A DNA stretch of 64,000 nucleotides. Origin: Aegilops tauschii subsp. strangulata (Eukaryota > Streptophyta > Magnoliopsida > Poales > Poaceae). The translations under genes and the position numbers were made by a program. Positions 34,198-45,180 of the stretch are shown here, in pieces (within the stretch, counting starts at the first letter, position 1; each line of letters starts with the position of its first letter). Below the pieces are notes generated by a model. The model saw nothing but the letters and a program-made list of their open reading frames with translations, searched no databases and was not told the origin of the DNA. Location of the stretch: NCBI RefSeq assembly GCF_002575655.3, contig NC_053040.3, forward strand, positions 223,214,628-223,278,627. The letters run 5' to 3'.

Positions 34198-34671
34198 CCC
34201 CTCCACCCCTTCTCTATTCAAGAGAGAGCCATCAGAACATGCCTACACTTCCACTACTCATTTTCCAAGAGAGAACCACCTACTCATGTGTTGAGACCAA
34301 GATATTCCAATCCAACCACAAGAATCTTGATCTCTAGCCTTCCCCAAGTTGCTTTCCACTCAAATCATCTTTCCACCATAGCCAAATCTGTGTGAGAGAG
34401 TCGAGTGTTGGGGAGACTATCATTTGAAGCACAAGAGCAAGGAGTTCATCATCAACACACCATCTATTAACGTTTGGAGAGTGGTGTCTCCTAGATTGGT
34501 TAGGTGGCACTTGGGAGCCTCCGTCAAGATTGTGGAGTTGAACCAAGGAGTTTGTAAGGGCAAGGAGATCGCCTACTTCGTGAAGATCTACCCAAGTGAG
34601 GCAAGTCCTTCGTGGGCGATGTCCATGGTGGGATAGACAAGGTTGCTTCTTCATGGACCCTTCATGGGTGG

Positions 34672-35599
34672 TGTCGGTGCAACAGACCCCGGGTATGTTG
34701 CCCAGTTGTGCACATGCACAAGATCAAGATTGAAGCACCAGCTCAAGACAGAGGTCGAAGAGCCAAGGGACTTGAAGAACCGACATGCAGCTCAGAGAGA
34801 TCAAGATCGAGCCAAAGGAACAGGATATCGACAAGAGAAGGGCCTCCCTCGCCGGGCAGGCGAGCCCAGCAAGGGGTCACGCTACCACCAGAAGAAAGCA
34901 ACCAAGACTCCCCGGCAGCGCCTGCCGGGGCTTGCGGGGCCTGAACCACCCCACCAACCGCACAAGTACGACCCACGTCGTCAATCAGTGCGGTGTCAAG
35001 CCGCAAGGTGATTAAGTGGCAGCATTCGCCACATGGAAGCCACCTCCTACAGAAGAAACCACATGTGACACCCGTCCAGCGACGTGTCAAGAGAACAGAT
35101 GCGGAGCTGGCAAGATAAGCCCGGCAGGCCTTGCCGGGCAGCTAATGATGTGACACTGAGCGGTGCATTTAATGCGCCCTGTCAGCCCGCAGAGTTAGGT
35201 ATGATAGCACTGTTTGCTATCATATCGGTGGGTAATGACTGTTTTGCCACTTTGGTGACCCCTTAATCTATAAAAGAAGGCCCATGGCAATCGTAGGAGC
35301 AGGTTAGAGGGTTGGAAACTTGACAAACCCAAGCCACCATATGCTTGTGGTCACCATAGCCCTTGAGGCAGGCCTTGCCGGGCAAGTGTACCACGCACCA
35401 CTATGTTCATTTCCACCATCAATCCACCAAAGCAGGAGTAGGGTCTTACACGTCACGGTAGCCCGAACCTGGGTAAATTGCTTGTTTGCTCTCTGTCGTG
35501 CTGCCGCGCGCTGGTCTGCTCTTTGTGCAACGCGACGTCCCGTGCCGAACTAGCAAGGGGCCGCCCGGTCCCATAGGTGGCCATGGATATCCCGCGACA
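34672..35599 (+). repeat. 5' LTR of Tat element
   Basis: A 928-bp LTR, TGTCGGTGCAAC...CCCGCGACA. Pairs with 41247-42175 (929 bp) with only scattered differences. TATA box ctataaaag at 35268-35276. Confidence 0.9.
35268..35276 (+). promoter_or_regulatory. TATA box of Tat 5' LTR
   Basis: ctataaaag; the same motif is at 41844-41852 in the 3' LTR. Confidence 0.55.
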
Positions 35600-35602
35600 T
35601 CT

Positions 35603-35620
35603 TTGGCGCGCCAGGTAGGG
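35603..35620 (+). other. Primer binding site of Tat element
   Basis: tttggcgcgccaggtaggg begins within four bases of the LTR end. This motif is standard for Tat/RIRE2-like elements and is usually assigned to tRNA-Arg; the tRNA identity is from memory. Confidence 0.6.
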
Positions 35621-35699
35621 GGATCGCTTGTGCGAACCTGAAAGCGTGCGCAGCGCGTCATCTTCATTGCCGTCTTCCTCTTCGACGACGCCATTAGCC

Positions 35700-38600
35700 A
35701 TGGCACCCAAGAAGAAGAAGTCTGACCATTCGGCCCAGCCATCTACCTCGAAGGCTCCATCTTCATCTTCGAAGAATTTGCCTGGAAACCATCTAATATC
35801 CCAGGTGTTCCCAGGGAGGTAATCAAGCACCACCTTGTTGTTTGCCCACATGCTCGAGCCGTCAAGCAGAAAGTTAGGAAGCAAGCCTTGGAGCGGCAGC
35901 AGTTCATTGCCGAGGAAATCAAGAAGTTAGAGGCAGCTGGATTGGTCAGAGGAGTACTGCACACTACATGGTTGGCAAACCCAGTGGTAGTTCGGAAGGC
36001 GAATGGGAAATGGAGGCTTTGGATTGATTTCACATATCTCAATAAGGCTTGCCCAAAGGACCCATTCCCCTTGCCGCGCATCGATCAGATTGTGGATTCC
36101 ACTTCAGGATGCGATCTGCTCTCCTTTTTGGATGCTTACTCCGGGTATCACCAAATCTTCATGTCCAAAGAAGATGATGAGAAAACATCATTCATCACTC
36201 CATGTGGTACGTGTTGTTTTGTCCGCATGCCTTTCAGATTGAAGTGTGTCGGGTCTACTTTTGCAAGAGCAGTACAGATTGGTTTTGAGCCATAGCTACA
36301 CAGAAAAATAGAAGCCTATATGGATGACATTGTGGTCAAGACCAAGGATAAGGCCACCCTTATCTAGGATTTGGAAGAGACATTTACTAATTTGCGCAAG
36401 ATCAACTTGAAGCTTAACCCGGAGAAGTATGTGTTTGGTGTTCCCTCCGGCAAGCTACTTGGATTCTTCATGTCCCATCAGGGGATTGAAGCCAACCCCG
36501 ACAAGATCAAGGCCATTGAGCAGATCCAAGCGCCAAGGACAGTTAAGGATGTGAGGCACTTGACGGGATGCGCTGCCGCGCTAAGCAGATTCATTTCCAA
36601 GTCTGCTGAGCGTGCCCTGCCATTCTTCAAAAATTTGAAGAAAGCAGGGCCTATGAAGTGGACCCCGGAAGCAGATACAACCTTGCAAGAGTTGAAGGCT
36701 TACTTGGCATCTGTCCCCACCTTGGTTGTGTCCAAACCCCGAGAGCCGTTGTTGCTTTACTTGTCAGCAACCAACCAAGTGGTTAGTGCAGCCTTGGTAG
36801 CCCAGTGAGAAGTGGATGAAGCAGAGGGCGGCCAGACCGCGGCAGAATCAGAAGAGGATCAGAACAGCAGTAAGCACGGCAACGAGTGCAACCCCAAGGA
36901 CGCGGCGAGGAAGAAAGTGGTGCAACGCCCAGTTTACTTCGTCAGCTCCTTGTTACAAGGAGCTAGGTCGAGGTACTCTGGTGTGCAGAAGTTGATCTTT
37001 GGCCTCATCATGGCCTCAAGGAAACCACGCCACTACTTCCAAGCCCATGACATCACAGTTGTTACTCGTTTTCCGTTGCAGAGGATACTCTGAAACCCTG
37101 AGGCTACTGGCAGAATAGTGGAGTGGGCTTTGGAGTTATCTAGATTTGATTTGAAGTTTGACAGCACTTCAACCATTCATAGCAGGGCGCTGGCAGAGTT
37201 TATAGCAGAATGGACGCCAACCCCTTATGAGGAAGCAACAGAAACAGCTCTCCCCGGCAAGGAATCACCCCAAGAATGGATTATGTATTTTGATGGTGCT
37301 TTTTCCCTACAAGGTGCAGGAGCAGGCGTGCTTCTTGTTTCCCCTTCCGGGGAGCACTTGAAGTACGTCATCCAAATGCACTTTGCCCGGGAAGAAGCCA
37401 CCAACAATACAGCTGAGTATGAAGGGCTCCTTGCCGGGCTCAGGATTGCAGCAGAATTGGGAATCAAGAAGCTGATCATTCGAGGAGATTCACAGTTAGT
37501 GGTGAGACAAGTCAACAAGGATTACTAAAGCCCATTGATGGAAGCATACGTTGAGGAAGTAAGGAGGTTGGAGGAGCGCTTTGACGGGTTGCAAATAGAG
37601 CACGTACCCCATGTAGAAAACAACATAGCTGATCACCTGTCAAAGTGTGCTACGCAGAAGCTTCCTGTGGAACCAGGAACTTCTGTTCTCCACCTCTCTC
37701 AACCCTCCGTATCACCAACCACAATGGCCCGGAAAAGGAGAAAGTTGGACCACGGTAAGCCTCTCCCGACCGAGCCATCCGCTCCCGGCAGAGACCCTTC
37801 CGGAAACAACTCCTCACAACCTGCCGGACCACCCCCTCAGCTGGGCCTATGGACCCTGCGAACGAGGCTGGTGCTCCCGCAGCCGAGGAGGTGCCGCTGG
37901 TCCTTGTTGGTGAGCCTCAGGCTCCAACTTGGGCAAGGCACATCGTCCACTTCCTCCAAACCGGAGAACTCCCTGGCGACCCAGATGAAGCTAAGAAAGT
38001 AGCCCGGAGGGCCAGTATGTATCAGTTTGTCGATGACGCTCTGTACAAAAGGAGGCCCAACGGTGTGAAATTGAAGTGTGTCTACCGGGAGGACGGAAAG
38101 GAACTGCTGGCTGAGATTCACACAGGAATGTACGGCTCACACATTGGATCAAGGGAATTAGTTGGGAAAGCATTCCCACAAGGATTCTATTGGCCCACAG
38201 CCCTCCAAGACGCAGTTGAGCTCGTCACGACATGTGAAGCCTGTCAGTTCCATTCCAAGAAAACACACCTGCCTGCCCAAGCTCTTCAGACAATCCCTCT
38301 GTCATGGCCATTTTCGGTCTGGGGGCTTGATATCCTCGGCCCCTTCCCCCGAGCAAACAGGGGCTTTGAATTCTTGTTCAGCGCTATCGACAAGTTTACA
38401 AAGTGGCCGGAAGTGACTACCGTAAAGAAGGTGACTGCTTAGTCAGCTATCAAGTTCTTGAAAGAATTGGTGTGTCATTTTGGAGTTCCGGCAAGGATCA
38501 TCACTGACAACGGCACCCAATTCATGATCCACGCCTTCATGCAATATGTTCAAACCCTCGGATGCACGATCTCATTTGCCTTGTGGCACACCCCCGGAGC

Positions 38601-39164
38601 AATGGACAAGCTGAGAGGGCGAATGCTGAAGTGCTTCGTGGACTCATGACAAGGACTTTCGATACGCTACGGAAGCACGGCAGGCGGTGGATTGAGGAGC
38701 TGCTGGTAGTTCTCTGGTCCCTCAGAACAACACCTAATTGAGCTACCGGGCAGACTCCCTTCTCCCTGGTCTACGGGGCAGAAGCAGTTATCCCCACAGA
38801 ACTCATTTACGGGTCTCCTCAGGTGCTTGCCTACAATGAAGTAGTGCAAGATCAGCACCAGCGTGACGATGATGTGCTACTCGAGGAGAACCGTCTCTGG
38901 GCCGCTACGTGTGCTGCACGCTATCAGCAAGCCCTGCGTCGTTATCATAGCCGCAGGGTTCGTGCCCGGTGTTTTGAGGAAGGTGACCTTGTCCTTAGGC
39001 GTGTTCAGTCCGCCAAGGGTACACACAAGTTGTCACAGAAGTGGGAAGGCCCTTACCGGGTAGTACGAGTCTCCAGACCCGGCGCAGTCCATCTAGAGAC
39101 CGGAGATGGCACGCCGTTGCAAAACTCATGAAACATTGAGCATCTCCATAAGTTCTACCCGTAA
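35700..39164 (+). pseudogene. Tat pol with truncated gag: RT, two RNases H, integrase
   Basis: Gag starts at ATG 35700 (MAPKKKKSDHS) and after about 35 codons runs into RT sequence near 35800, so the rest of gag and the protease were deleted. RT is at 35820-36700 with KDPFPLPRIDQI, LSFLDAYSGYHQI and active site YMDD at 36317-36328. RNase H follows to about 37200. A second RNase H is at 37270-37650 (YFDGA, TAEYEGLLAG, GDSQLVVRQV, NIADHLSKCA: all four acidic positions present). Integrase is at 37990-39164: zinc site CEACQFHSKK, WGLDILGPF, ITDNGTQF, and the glutamate in AERAN, reached after a frameshift near 38595. In-frame stops: 36293, 36365, 36806, 37091, 37526, 38440, 38739 and 39130. Natural end: TAA at 39162-39164. 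Confidence 0.9.
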
Positions 39165-40405
39165 GGCGCAGAGGCTGTCGGGCCCTACCCGACAGCCACC
39201 CATTCTACATGGCATTGCTGAAGCTACATGTAACCCCTTGTACAAACCGGGGCGATGACCCCGTGCAAGAGAAAATAAAGAAGCGCTGTAGGGGGCCCCA
39301 ACTAAGATTGCATGCATGCACCAACACACCTAGATCATTGCATAAGCACTTCATGAGCATTTCCATATGCATATAGATAGGATTGCATCCTGCTTTCATT
39401 CTCATCTACATGGAGTTGCAGGTTCTTGCCATGAACCTGGCTTTGACAAAGGACGAGAAGATTGCACGGCACGGCGATCCTCGGCAAGCCAAATAGATAA
39501 GTTCACCTCTTGTCCATTAGTATTCTGTAAAGCTACAACTTTGCATGAGAAAACCTCGCCTCCCTCTTTGAAACTTAGGTGCTCCCATCCATGACTCGAA
39601 CGTTGCTTCGGTCAAGGTGGTCGTAGTGGCCTTTGGGAAAAAGAAGTTGGCGGGGGGCTGGCCCCTCTGTCTGTTCCCCGGCAGACATAGTTCTCCGGCA
39701 GACAAAGAGGGTGCCGGCAGGATATCCTGCTGGGGAAAACTCATTTATTCTATTAATGAGGCACTTTGCCTCTAGATGGACATACACATGCACGAGTTCC
39801 CGACAGGATTCATCTTTTTCATTCATATGCAATTACAAGTACAAGCATTAGAAAATACAAAGATGGACTCGAGAGATTACATTATTTGAATTAAAATTTG
39901 GCGATTGCCTACAGGTTTAAGATTGAATAAAGATAAGTGCCCCGTAATCCACTCTTTTCGTTTTCCCTCCTTCAGGCACTGTGGCGGAAGGAGGAAAAGA
40001 TGAGAAAAGGAGCACCCAAGCAGGAGCCCACCCCGGTCTCGTCAGGGCCCATCGATCACGGCCTGACAAGACCGGGAGTGGCGAGGCTGTGAAGGAGGAG
40101 TGCGGGGACGGGGCGGCGCCTTCTGGTCACCACCTACAAAGCCAGCAAGAAGCCCCGGCCTGAGTGTCGATGGAGTCATCCACCAAAGCTTAGCCGGAAG
40201 ACCACTGGAGGCGAGGAGAAGGCACCAAGAGAACCTCCCTCCCCGGTTACCACCCGAAGAGGCTGGTGATGACGGTGTCGGGGAGGGAGCGGAAGAGCGG
40301 AAAGACAAGGCGGCAGTTTGACGGTCAGAGGAGAAGGCATCCACGCCATCATACTCCAACCTGACCCCCTGCCACCCGCCTTCTCTGTCTTCCCTCGCTT
40401 TCTCC

Positions 40406-40747
40406 TCACCACCGCTGCTCCCGGGAAGCGCCAAGACCCCGGTCGGACGCCTCCAGCGGAGAAACAACAAGCAGCCGGAGCTGCCGGGGAGCCTGAGGCG
40501 CGCCGCACCCCTCCTTGGTGGGCAGGAAGGCACGCCTCTCATCGACTACAGCTCCAAGGCCTCCGGGAGGGGCGTTGCTAGGATTACCAATGATCTCCAG
40601 CCCTGCCACCCGGCCGAGCTTCAAAAAGATCAAGAGGTTCACCGCACCAAGGATCAGGCTCACTCCCCGAGCGTCAGCACCAATACGAGGCAACAATTGA
40701 CCCAAGCAGAAGCCCGGGGGTTGGCCCCGGGCCCTTCCCTTCAGCAT
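40406..40747 (-). CDS. Possible antisense ORF of Tat element, function unknown
   Basis: A 113-codon minus-strand frame starting at ATG 40747, about 80 bp downstream of an antisense TATA box (40822-40832). Begins MLKGRARGQPPGFCLG; Gly/Leu/Arg-rich, no recognised domain. Another long minus-strand frame overlaps at 40042-40542 and contains LEYDGVDAFSSDRQ. Tat-clade elements often carry an extra frame in antisense between pol and the 3' LTR, which makes this position meaningful, but high GC alone could also keep frames open. Confidence 0.35.
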   Translation of the reverse strand: MLKGRARGQPPGFCLGQLLPRIGADARGVSLILGAVNLLIFLKLGRVAGLEIIGNPSNAPPGGLGAVVDERRAFLPTKEGCGAPQAPRQLRLLVVSPLEASDRGLGASREQRW

Positions 40748-40821
40748 TACTAGTAGAAGCAGAGATCAAGAGAAGAGGAGAAAGAATGCAGGGATGAATG
40801 ACTTTGCCCTCCTCCACCCCT

Positions 40822-40832
40822 CCTTTTATAGG
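40822..40832 (-). promoter_or_regulatory. Antisense TATA box in Tat 3' region
   Basis: Minus strand cctataaaagg followed by a pyrimidine-rich leader. It matches the sense LTR TATA (ctataaaag) in form but faces the other way. Confidence 0.45.
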
Positions 40833-41246
40833 CCGGGCGGGGAAGGGCAGCTGCTCCATCAATGGGCGACCGCCGCCCTCCTCCGCCAATTCAGGACGGA
40901 CGGGCCCACTTCAAGATGCTCTTCTGCACCACGCGCCTCCGTTACCTACCCCGCGCTATGCATGCGGCATATGTGGCTAAGGATAAGAGCGAGCTGTGGG
41001 AAGAGTAATTTGGCGGTTCCTACCCCGTGCGTTAAAGTCATTCACGGGCCATCACTGCCGCGGCCCCACCACTATTGGCTTTACACCACACGCGGGGGAA
41101 TCAGAAATCGGCCCCAAGATCAAGACTACTGAAGCAGCAACGGAAAACTTCAAAGGGGCCAACCCCTTCAGCAGCCCTGCCTGTGCACTTATTAGGTCCT
41201 ACCCCGCCGATGCTCCGAGTGTGATCGGGGCAGGCCCGGGGGCTTC

Positions 41247-42175
41247 TGTCGGTGCAACAGACCCTGGGTATGTTGCCCAACCATGCACAGGCGCAAGATT
41301 AAGATCAAAGCACCAGCTCAAGACAGAGGTCGAAGAGCCAAGGGACTTGAAGAACCAACATGCAGCTCAGAGAGATCGATATCGAGCCAAAGGAACAGGA
41401 TATCGGCAAGAGAAGGGCCTCCCTCGCCGGGCAGGCAAGCCCGGCAAGGGGTCAGGCCACCACCAGAAGCAAGCAACCAAGACTCCCCGGCAGCGCCTGC
41501 CGGGGCTTGCGGGGCCTGAACCACCCCACCAACCGCACAAGTACGACCCACGTCGTCAATCAGTGTGGTGTCAAGCCGCAAGGTGATTAAGTGGCAGCAT
41601 TCACCACATGGCAGCCACCTCCTACAGAAGAAACCCACAGATGACACCCATCCAGCAACGTGTCAAGAGAACAGATGCGGAGCTGGCAAGATAAGCCCGG
41701 CAGGCCTTGCGGGGCAGCTAATGATGTGACACTGAGCGGTGCATTTAATGCACCCTCACAGCCCATAGAGTTAGGTATGATAGCACTGTTTGCCATCATA
41801 TCAGTGGGTAATGACTGTTTTGCCACTGTGGTGACCCCTTAATCTATAAAAGGAGGCCCATGGCAATCATAGGAGGGGATTACAGGGTTGGAAACTTGAC
41901 AAACCCAAGCCACCATACGCCTGTGGTCACCGTAGCCCTTGAGGCAGGCCTTGCCGGGCAAGTGTACCACGCACCACCATGTTCATTTCCACCATCAATC
42001 CACCAAAGCAGGAGTAGGGTCTTACGCCTCACGGCGGCCCGAACCTGGGTAAATTGCTTGTGTGCTCTCTGCTGTGCTGCCGCGCGCTGGTCTGCTCTTT
42101 GTGCAACGCGACGTCCCCCGCCAAACCAGCAAGGGGCCGCCCGGTCCCATAGGTGGCCACGGATATCCCGCGACA
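41247..42175 (+). repeat. 3' LTR of Tat element
   Basis: A 929-bp LTR starting directly after the purine tract gcccgggggcttc and ending CCCGCGACA, followed by the duplication GGTGG. Confidence 0.9.
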
Positions 42176-42180
42176 GGTGG

Positions 42181-42510
42181 AGCCCTCCGTGGACTCGCGT
42201 AACTGTTACTCTTTGTGGGTTGAAGTCTCCATGAACGTGGATATACGATAGCACCACCTATCAGAACCACACCAAAAATCTATGTGTCCTCAATTGCGTT
42301 TGCACACTCCAATCCCATCCCTTTACTTTCTTGCAACTTGCATGCTTTACTTTCCGCTGCTCATATACTCTTGCCATGCTTGCTTGAAATGTATTGTGAA
42401 TGCTCAAACTTGTGCTAAAACTCCACCTCAACTTGAAAAACTTAAAAACTGCTACTTTTTCTTGTTAAGGGTCTAATCCCCCCTCTAGACACCTCTTCTC
42501 GATCCTTTCA
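42181..42510 (+). repeat. 5' LTR of Copia #3, segment b
   Basis: Continues segment a after the Tat insertion (…catgggtgg|agccctccg…) and ends CGATCCTTTCA just before the primer site. Confidence 0.8.
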
Positions 42511-42511
42511 A

Positions 42512-42529
42512 TTGGTATTAGAGCATTGG
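42512..42529 (+). other. tRNA-Met primer binding site (Copia #3)
   Basis: ttggtattagagcattgg, one change from the standard TGGTATCAGAGC, one base after the LTR end. Confidence 0.8.
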
Positions 42530-42565
42530 TCTCCATTGCTTTGGTTTAATCACCATTGGAGGAAG

Positions 42566-43314
42566 ATGGATGAGTCTACGATGGGGAGTTTTAGACATAG
42601 AGTGCCTATGCTTGATGGAGAGTTCTTTAATGCTTGGAAAAATGAGATGCTTGAGATTTTCAATGAATATCACTTGAACAAGTACATTACTAGCCCCTGT
42701 GCGCCCCTTATTGATCCCTTGCATCCTACCCCTGACGAGTCTCTTGACATGATCCACAATCTTAGAACCATCGATCTTATCATTAGAGGATTGCCTAGAA
42801 ATTTGATTGTATGCTTGCCTACTCTTGAATGTGCTTACACCATATGAACATTTCTTGAGGAACGCTTTCCAAACCATTCCTTGAAAAATCTAGATATGAT
42901 TCTTCAAAAGTCCATAGCTTTTCACAAAATGAAACCTAGTGATCCTAAATTTGATGATGTCTATTTGAGCTTTGTGACCTTATGCGTGCCAAAGGAGATG
43001 CTGGAGTCGTTAGTAGCATTATCTCTCAAGTCATTAGAATTCATAAGTGTGCACATTCCCATGGTCATACATCTAATGAATCACTCTCTCTAGGTGATGA
43101 TCAATCACAAGATGATGTTGAACATGGATACTATGATGAGGATGATGATAGTGACTTTGATCTTGATGAGTCTATGAGACACTTTGGTCTTATGGCTAAC
43201 CTTTGCGGCTATATGGCTGGAGGAAAGGAATGGGTTCTTGATAGTGGATGTACCGATCACATGACCAGAGACAAGGATATGTTTCATGAGCTTGCTGAAA
43301 ATGACGGCCCTTGA
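42566..43314 (+). pseudogene. Copia #3 gag and protease start
   Basis: The gag frame opens MDESTMGSFRHRVPMLDG at 42566 and runs to a TGA at 42845-42847, in the place of a tryptophan codon (YTI-stop-TFLEERF). It resumes as FLEERFPNHSLKNLD, then shifts frame near 42970 into MRAKGDAGVVSSI. The protease motif WVLDSGCTDHM is near 43230, and a second TGA at 43312 again replaces Trp before KYVTFGDNS. Short gag with an acidic linker (DDQSQDDVEHGYYDEDDDSD); no zinc knuckle was seen, so part of gag is probably deleted. Confidence 0.75.
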
Positions 43315-44856
43315 AAGTATGTCACTTTTGGTGATAATTCTAAGGGTAAGGTGGTTGGCCTTGGTAAGGTGGTCATCTCACATGACAGCTCCATCCAAAA
43401 TGTTATGCTCGTTGAATCTCTTGGCTATAATTTGCTTTCCGTATCTAGACTAGCTGACTTTGGTTTCAATGTCCTATTTACTGAAGTAGATTGGCAAGTG
43501 TTTCAAAGAGATAATCATAATATGATCTTTACCGGTATACGTAGAGGTAATTTATACATTGTTGATTACACTAAAAAGGCTCAACCTAGAACTTGCTTAA
43601 TTGCTAAATCGTCTAAAGGTTGGTTGTGGCATAAAAGGTTAGGTCACGTGGGCATGCGAAATCTTGATAAGATTATCAAAGGTGATCACATCCTTGGAGT
43701 TAAGGACACTATATTTGACAAGGATAGACTTTGCAGTGCTTGTCAGGCAGGAAAACAGGTTGGAGGAAGCCACCCCGTGAAGAACATTATGACCACGAGA
43801 AGACCGCTCGAGCTACTTCATATGGATCTTTTTGGTCCCAACGCCTACAAGAGTCTCGGTGGTAACTCGTTCGGTTTAGTCATTGTCGATGAATTTTCAA
43901 GATTTATGTGGGTGTTCTTTGTTGATGATAAATCGCAGGTCCAAAAGATCTTCAAGAACTTCGCTAGGAAGGCCCAAAATCAATTTGAAGTGAAGATCAA
44001 GAAGGTTCGCAGCGACAATGGAACGGAGTTCAAGAACACCAATGTGGACACCTTTCTTTACGAAGAAGGGATTTCACATGAGTTCTCGGCTATGTACACA
44101 CCTCAACAAAATGGAGTTGTTGAGCGGAAGAACTGGACACTTATTGAGATGGCGAGAATGATGCTTGATGAATACAAGACACCAAAACACTTTTGGGTGG
44201 AAGCAGTTGAGACAGCTTGTCATGCAACAAATCGTCTATATCTTCACAAGCTACTCAGCAAGACGGCATACGAGCTTCTCACCGGTAACAAACCCCAAGT
44301 TGGATACTTTCGAGTATTCGGCTCAAAGTGCTATATTCTTGATAAGCATCATCGTTTGAAATTTTCTCCTAAATCTCATGAAGGTTTCCTACTCGGTTAT
44401 GGCTCAAACTCTCACACTTACCGTGTCAACAACAAATTCACTCGAAAGGTTGAAGAGACGGTAGATGTGAAGTTTGATGAATCTAACGGCCCGCAAGTAG
44501 AGAAATTTCCAATTGATGTAGGAGACAAAGACCCTTCAGAAGCAATCCAAGAATTGTCTATTGGCAAGATTTGTCCAACGGAGGTGAAGGAGAGTACCTC
44601 GTCCGTTCAAGTGGAAGCCTCTACTTCACGACAAGGTGAACCACAAGTTGACTCGGAGGCATCCACAAGTGGGACACACCAAGATGAAGAAAACAAGGAA
44701 GCACCCCAAGATGAACCTCATCAACCTCCCTCTCCACCTCCACAAGAGAACAACAACACCAACAGTGAAGAAGGCCAACAGGAAGAACAAGATGATGAAG
44801 AGGATGTTCCACACCTACCCAAACAAAAGCTCTCACGAGTTAGAGCAAGATTTTGA
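43315..44856 (+). CDS. Copia #3 integrase, long intact frame
   Basis: The best preserved pol segment in the window, about 500 codons. Contains the zinc site WHKRLGHVG...CSACQAGK, core aspartates in LLHMDLFGP and VRSDNGTEF, glutamate in GVVERKN, then KTAYELLTGNKP and the C-terminal GFLLGYGSNSHTYRV module. The last part is a Glu/Gln/Pro-rich linker before RT. All three catalytic residues are present. It begins after the TGA at 43312 and ends at a stop at 44854-44856 in the linker, so it could be read only as an internal piece of a broken polyprotein. Confidence 0.8.
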   Translation, partial: KYVTFGDNSKGKVVGLGKVVISHDSSIQNVMLVESLGYNLLSVSRLADFGFNVLFTEVDWQVFQRDNHNMIFTGIRRGNLYIVDYTKKAQPRTCLIAKSSKGWLWHKRLGHVGMRNLDKIIKGDHILGVKDTIFDKDRLCSACQAGKQVGGSHPVKNIMTTRRPLELLHMDLFGPNAYKSLGGNSFGLVIVDEFSRFMWVFFVDDKSQVQKIFKNFARKAQNQFEVKIKKVRSDNGTEFKNTNVDTFLYEEGISHEFSAMYTPQQNGVVERKNWTLIEMARMMLDEYKTPKHFWVEAVETACHATNRLYLHKLLSKTAYELLTGNKPQVGYFRVFGSKCYILDKHHRLKFSPKSHEGFLLGYGSNSHTYRVNNKFTRKVEETVDVKFDESNGPQVEKFPIDVGDKDPSEAIQELSIGKICPTEVKESTSSVQVEASTSRQGEPQVDSEASTSGTHQDEENKEAPQDEPHQPPSPPPQENNNTNSEEGQQEEQDDEEDVPHLPKQKLSRVRARF

Positions 44857-45180
44857 AGAGATCATCCCGTCGAACAAATCTTCGATGATATTCAAACCAG
44901 GAGAATTACTCGCTCTAAAACTCGCTTGGCTATTTTTGTGAACTTTACTCATTCATCTCTAGCATTGAACCTATGAAGGTTGAAGAAGCTCTTGATGATC
45001 CGGATTGGGTGAACACCATGCACGAAGAGCTACACAACTTCGAGAGGAACCAAGTGTGGACATTGGTAGAAAAGCCAGACAACAACCAAAATGTCATTGG
45101 AATCAAATGGGTGTTTCAGAATAAGCAAGATGAATATGGACAAGTTGTACGCAACAAGGCCCGTCTCGTCTCCCAAGGCG
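44857..45180 (+). pseudogene. Copia #3 RT N-terminus, truncated
   Basis: EDFEEI-type linker sequence, then MKVEEALDDPDWVNTMHEEL, RNQVWTLVEKP and GIKWVFQNKQDEYGQVVRNKARLVSQG, the N-terminal Copia RT block. It stops at about 45180, before the catalytic motifs. The next bases belong to another gene. Confidence 0.8.

Larger units (their letters stand above)
33434..34671 (+). repeat. 5' LTR of Copia #3, segment a
   Basis: Starts TGAAAGCACAAGTGCCCC. Contains an array of short palindromic units at 33784-34149 and a TATA box at about 34190. Interrupted at 34671 by the Tat element, whose duplication GGTGG occupies 34667-34671. Confidence 0.8.
39165..41246. other. 3' non-coding region of Tat element with antisense unit
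   Basis: No plus-strand gene. The minus strand has a good TATA box (ccttttatagg, 40822-40832, read as cctataaaagg) and open frames below it (next entry). The stretch 39165-39960 shows only short frames and none is supported. Confidence 0.6.
34672..42175 (+). mobile_element. Tat-type Gypsy retrotransposon, both LTRs, perfect target duplication
   Basis: 5' LTR 34672-35599, primer site from about 35603 (tttggcgcgccaggtaggg), gag start 35700, pol to 39164, a 2-kb 3' region with an antisense TATA box and frame, a purine tract (gcccgggggcttc) and 3' LTR 41247-42175. The 5-bp duplication GGTGG (34667-34671 and 42176-42180) is exact, and removing the element restores the Copia #3 LTR. A second RNase H between the normal RNase H and integrase marks the Tat clade. 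Total 7504 bp; most of gag and the protease are deleted. Confidence 0.9.
33434..45180 (+). mobile_element. Copia retrotransposon #3, 3' end deleted, with nested Tat element
   Basis: 5' LTR 33434-34671 plus 42181-42510 (about 1.57 kb when rejoined), tRNA-Met primer site 42512-42529, gag from about 42566, protease motif LDSGC near 43240, integrase 43351-44856 and the first part of RT to about 45180. There the sequence switches to a B3-like gene. The rest of RT, RNase H and the 3' LTR are missing, so a deletion removed the element's 3' half together with flanking CACTA sequence. Long LTRs and gag type suggest the SIRE/Maximus lineage (low certainty). Confidence 0.8.

Noticed and set aside
34612..35011. 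110- and 122-codon frames at the start of the Tat LTR
   Set aside because: They cross the Copia/Tat junction and appear as shifted copies in the other LTR; products of composition.
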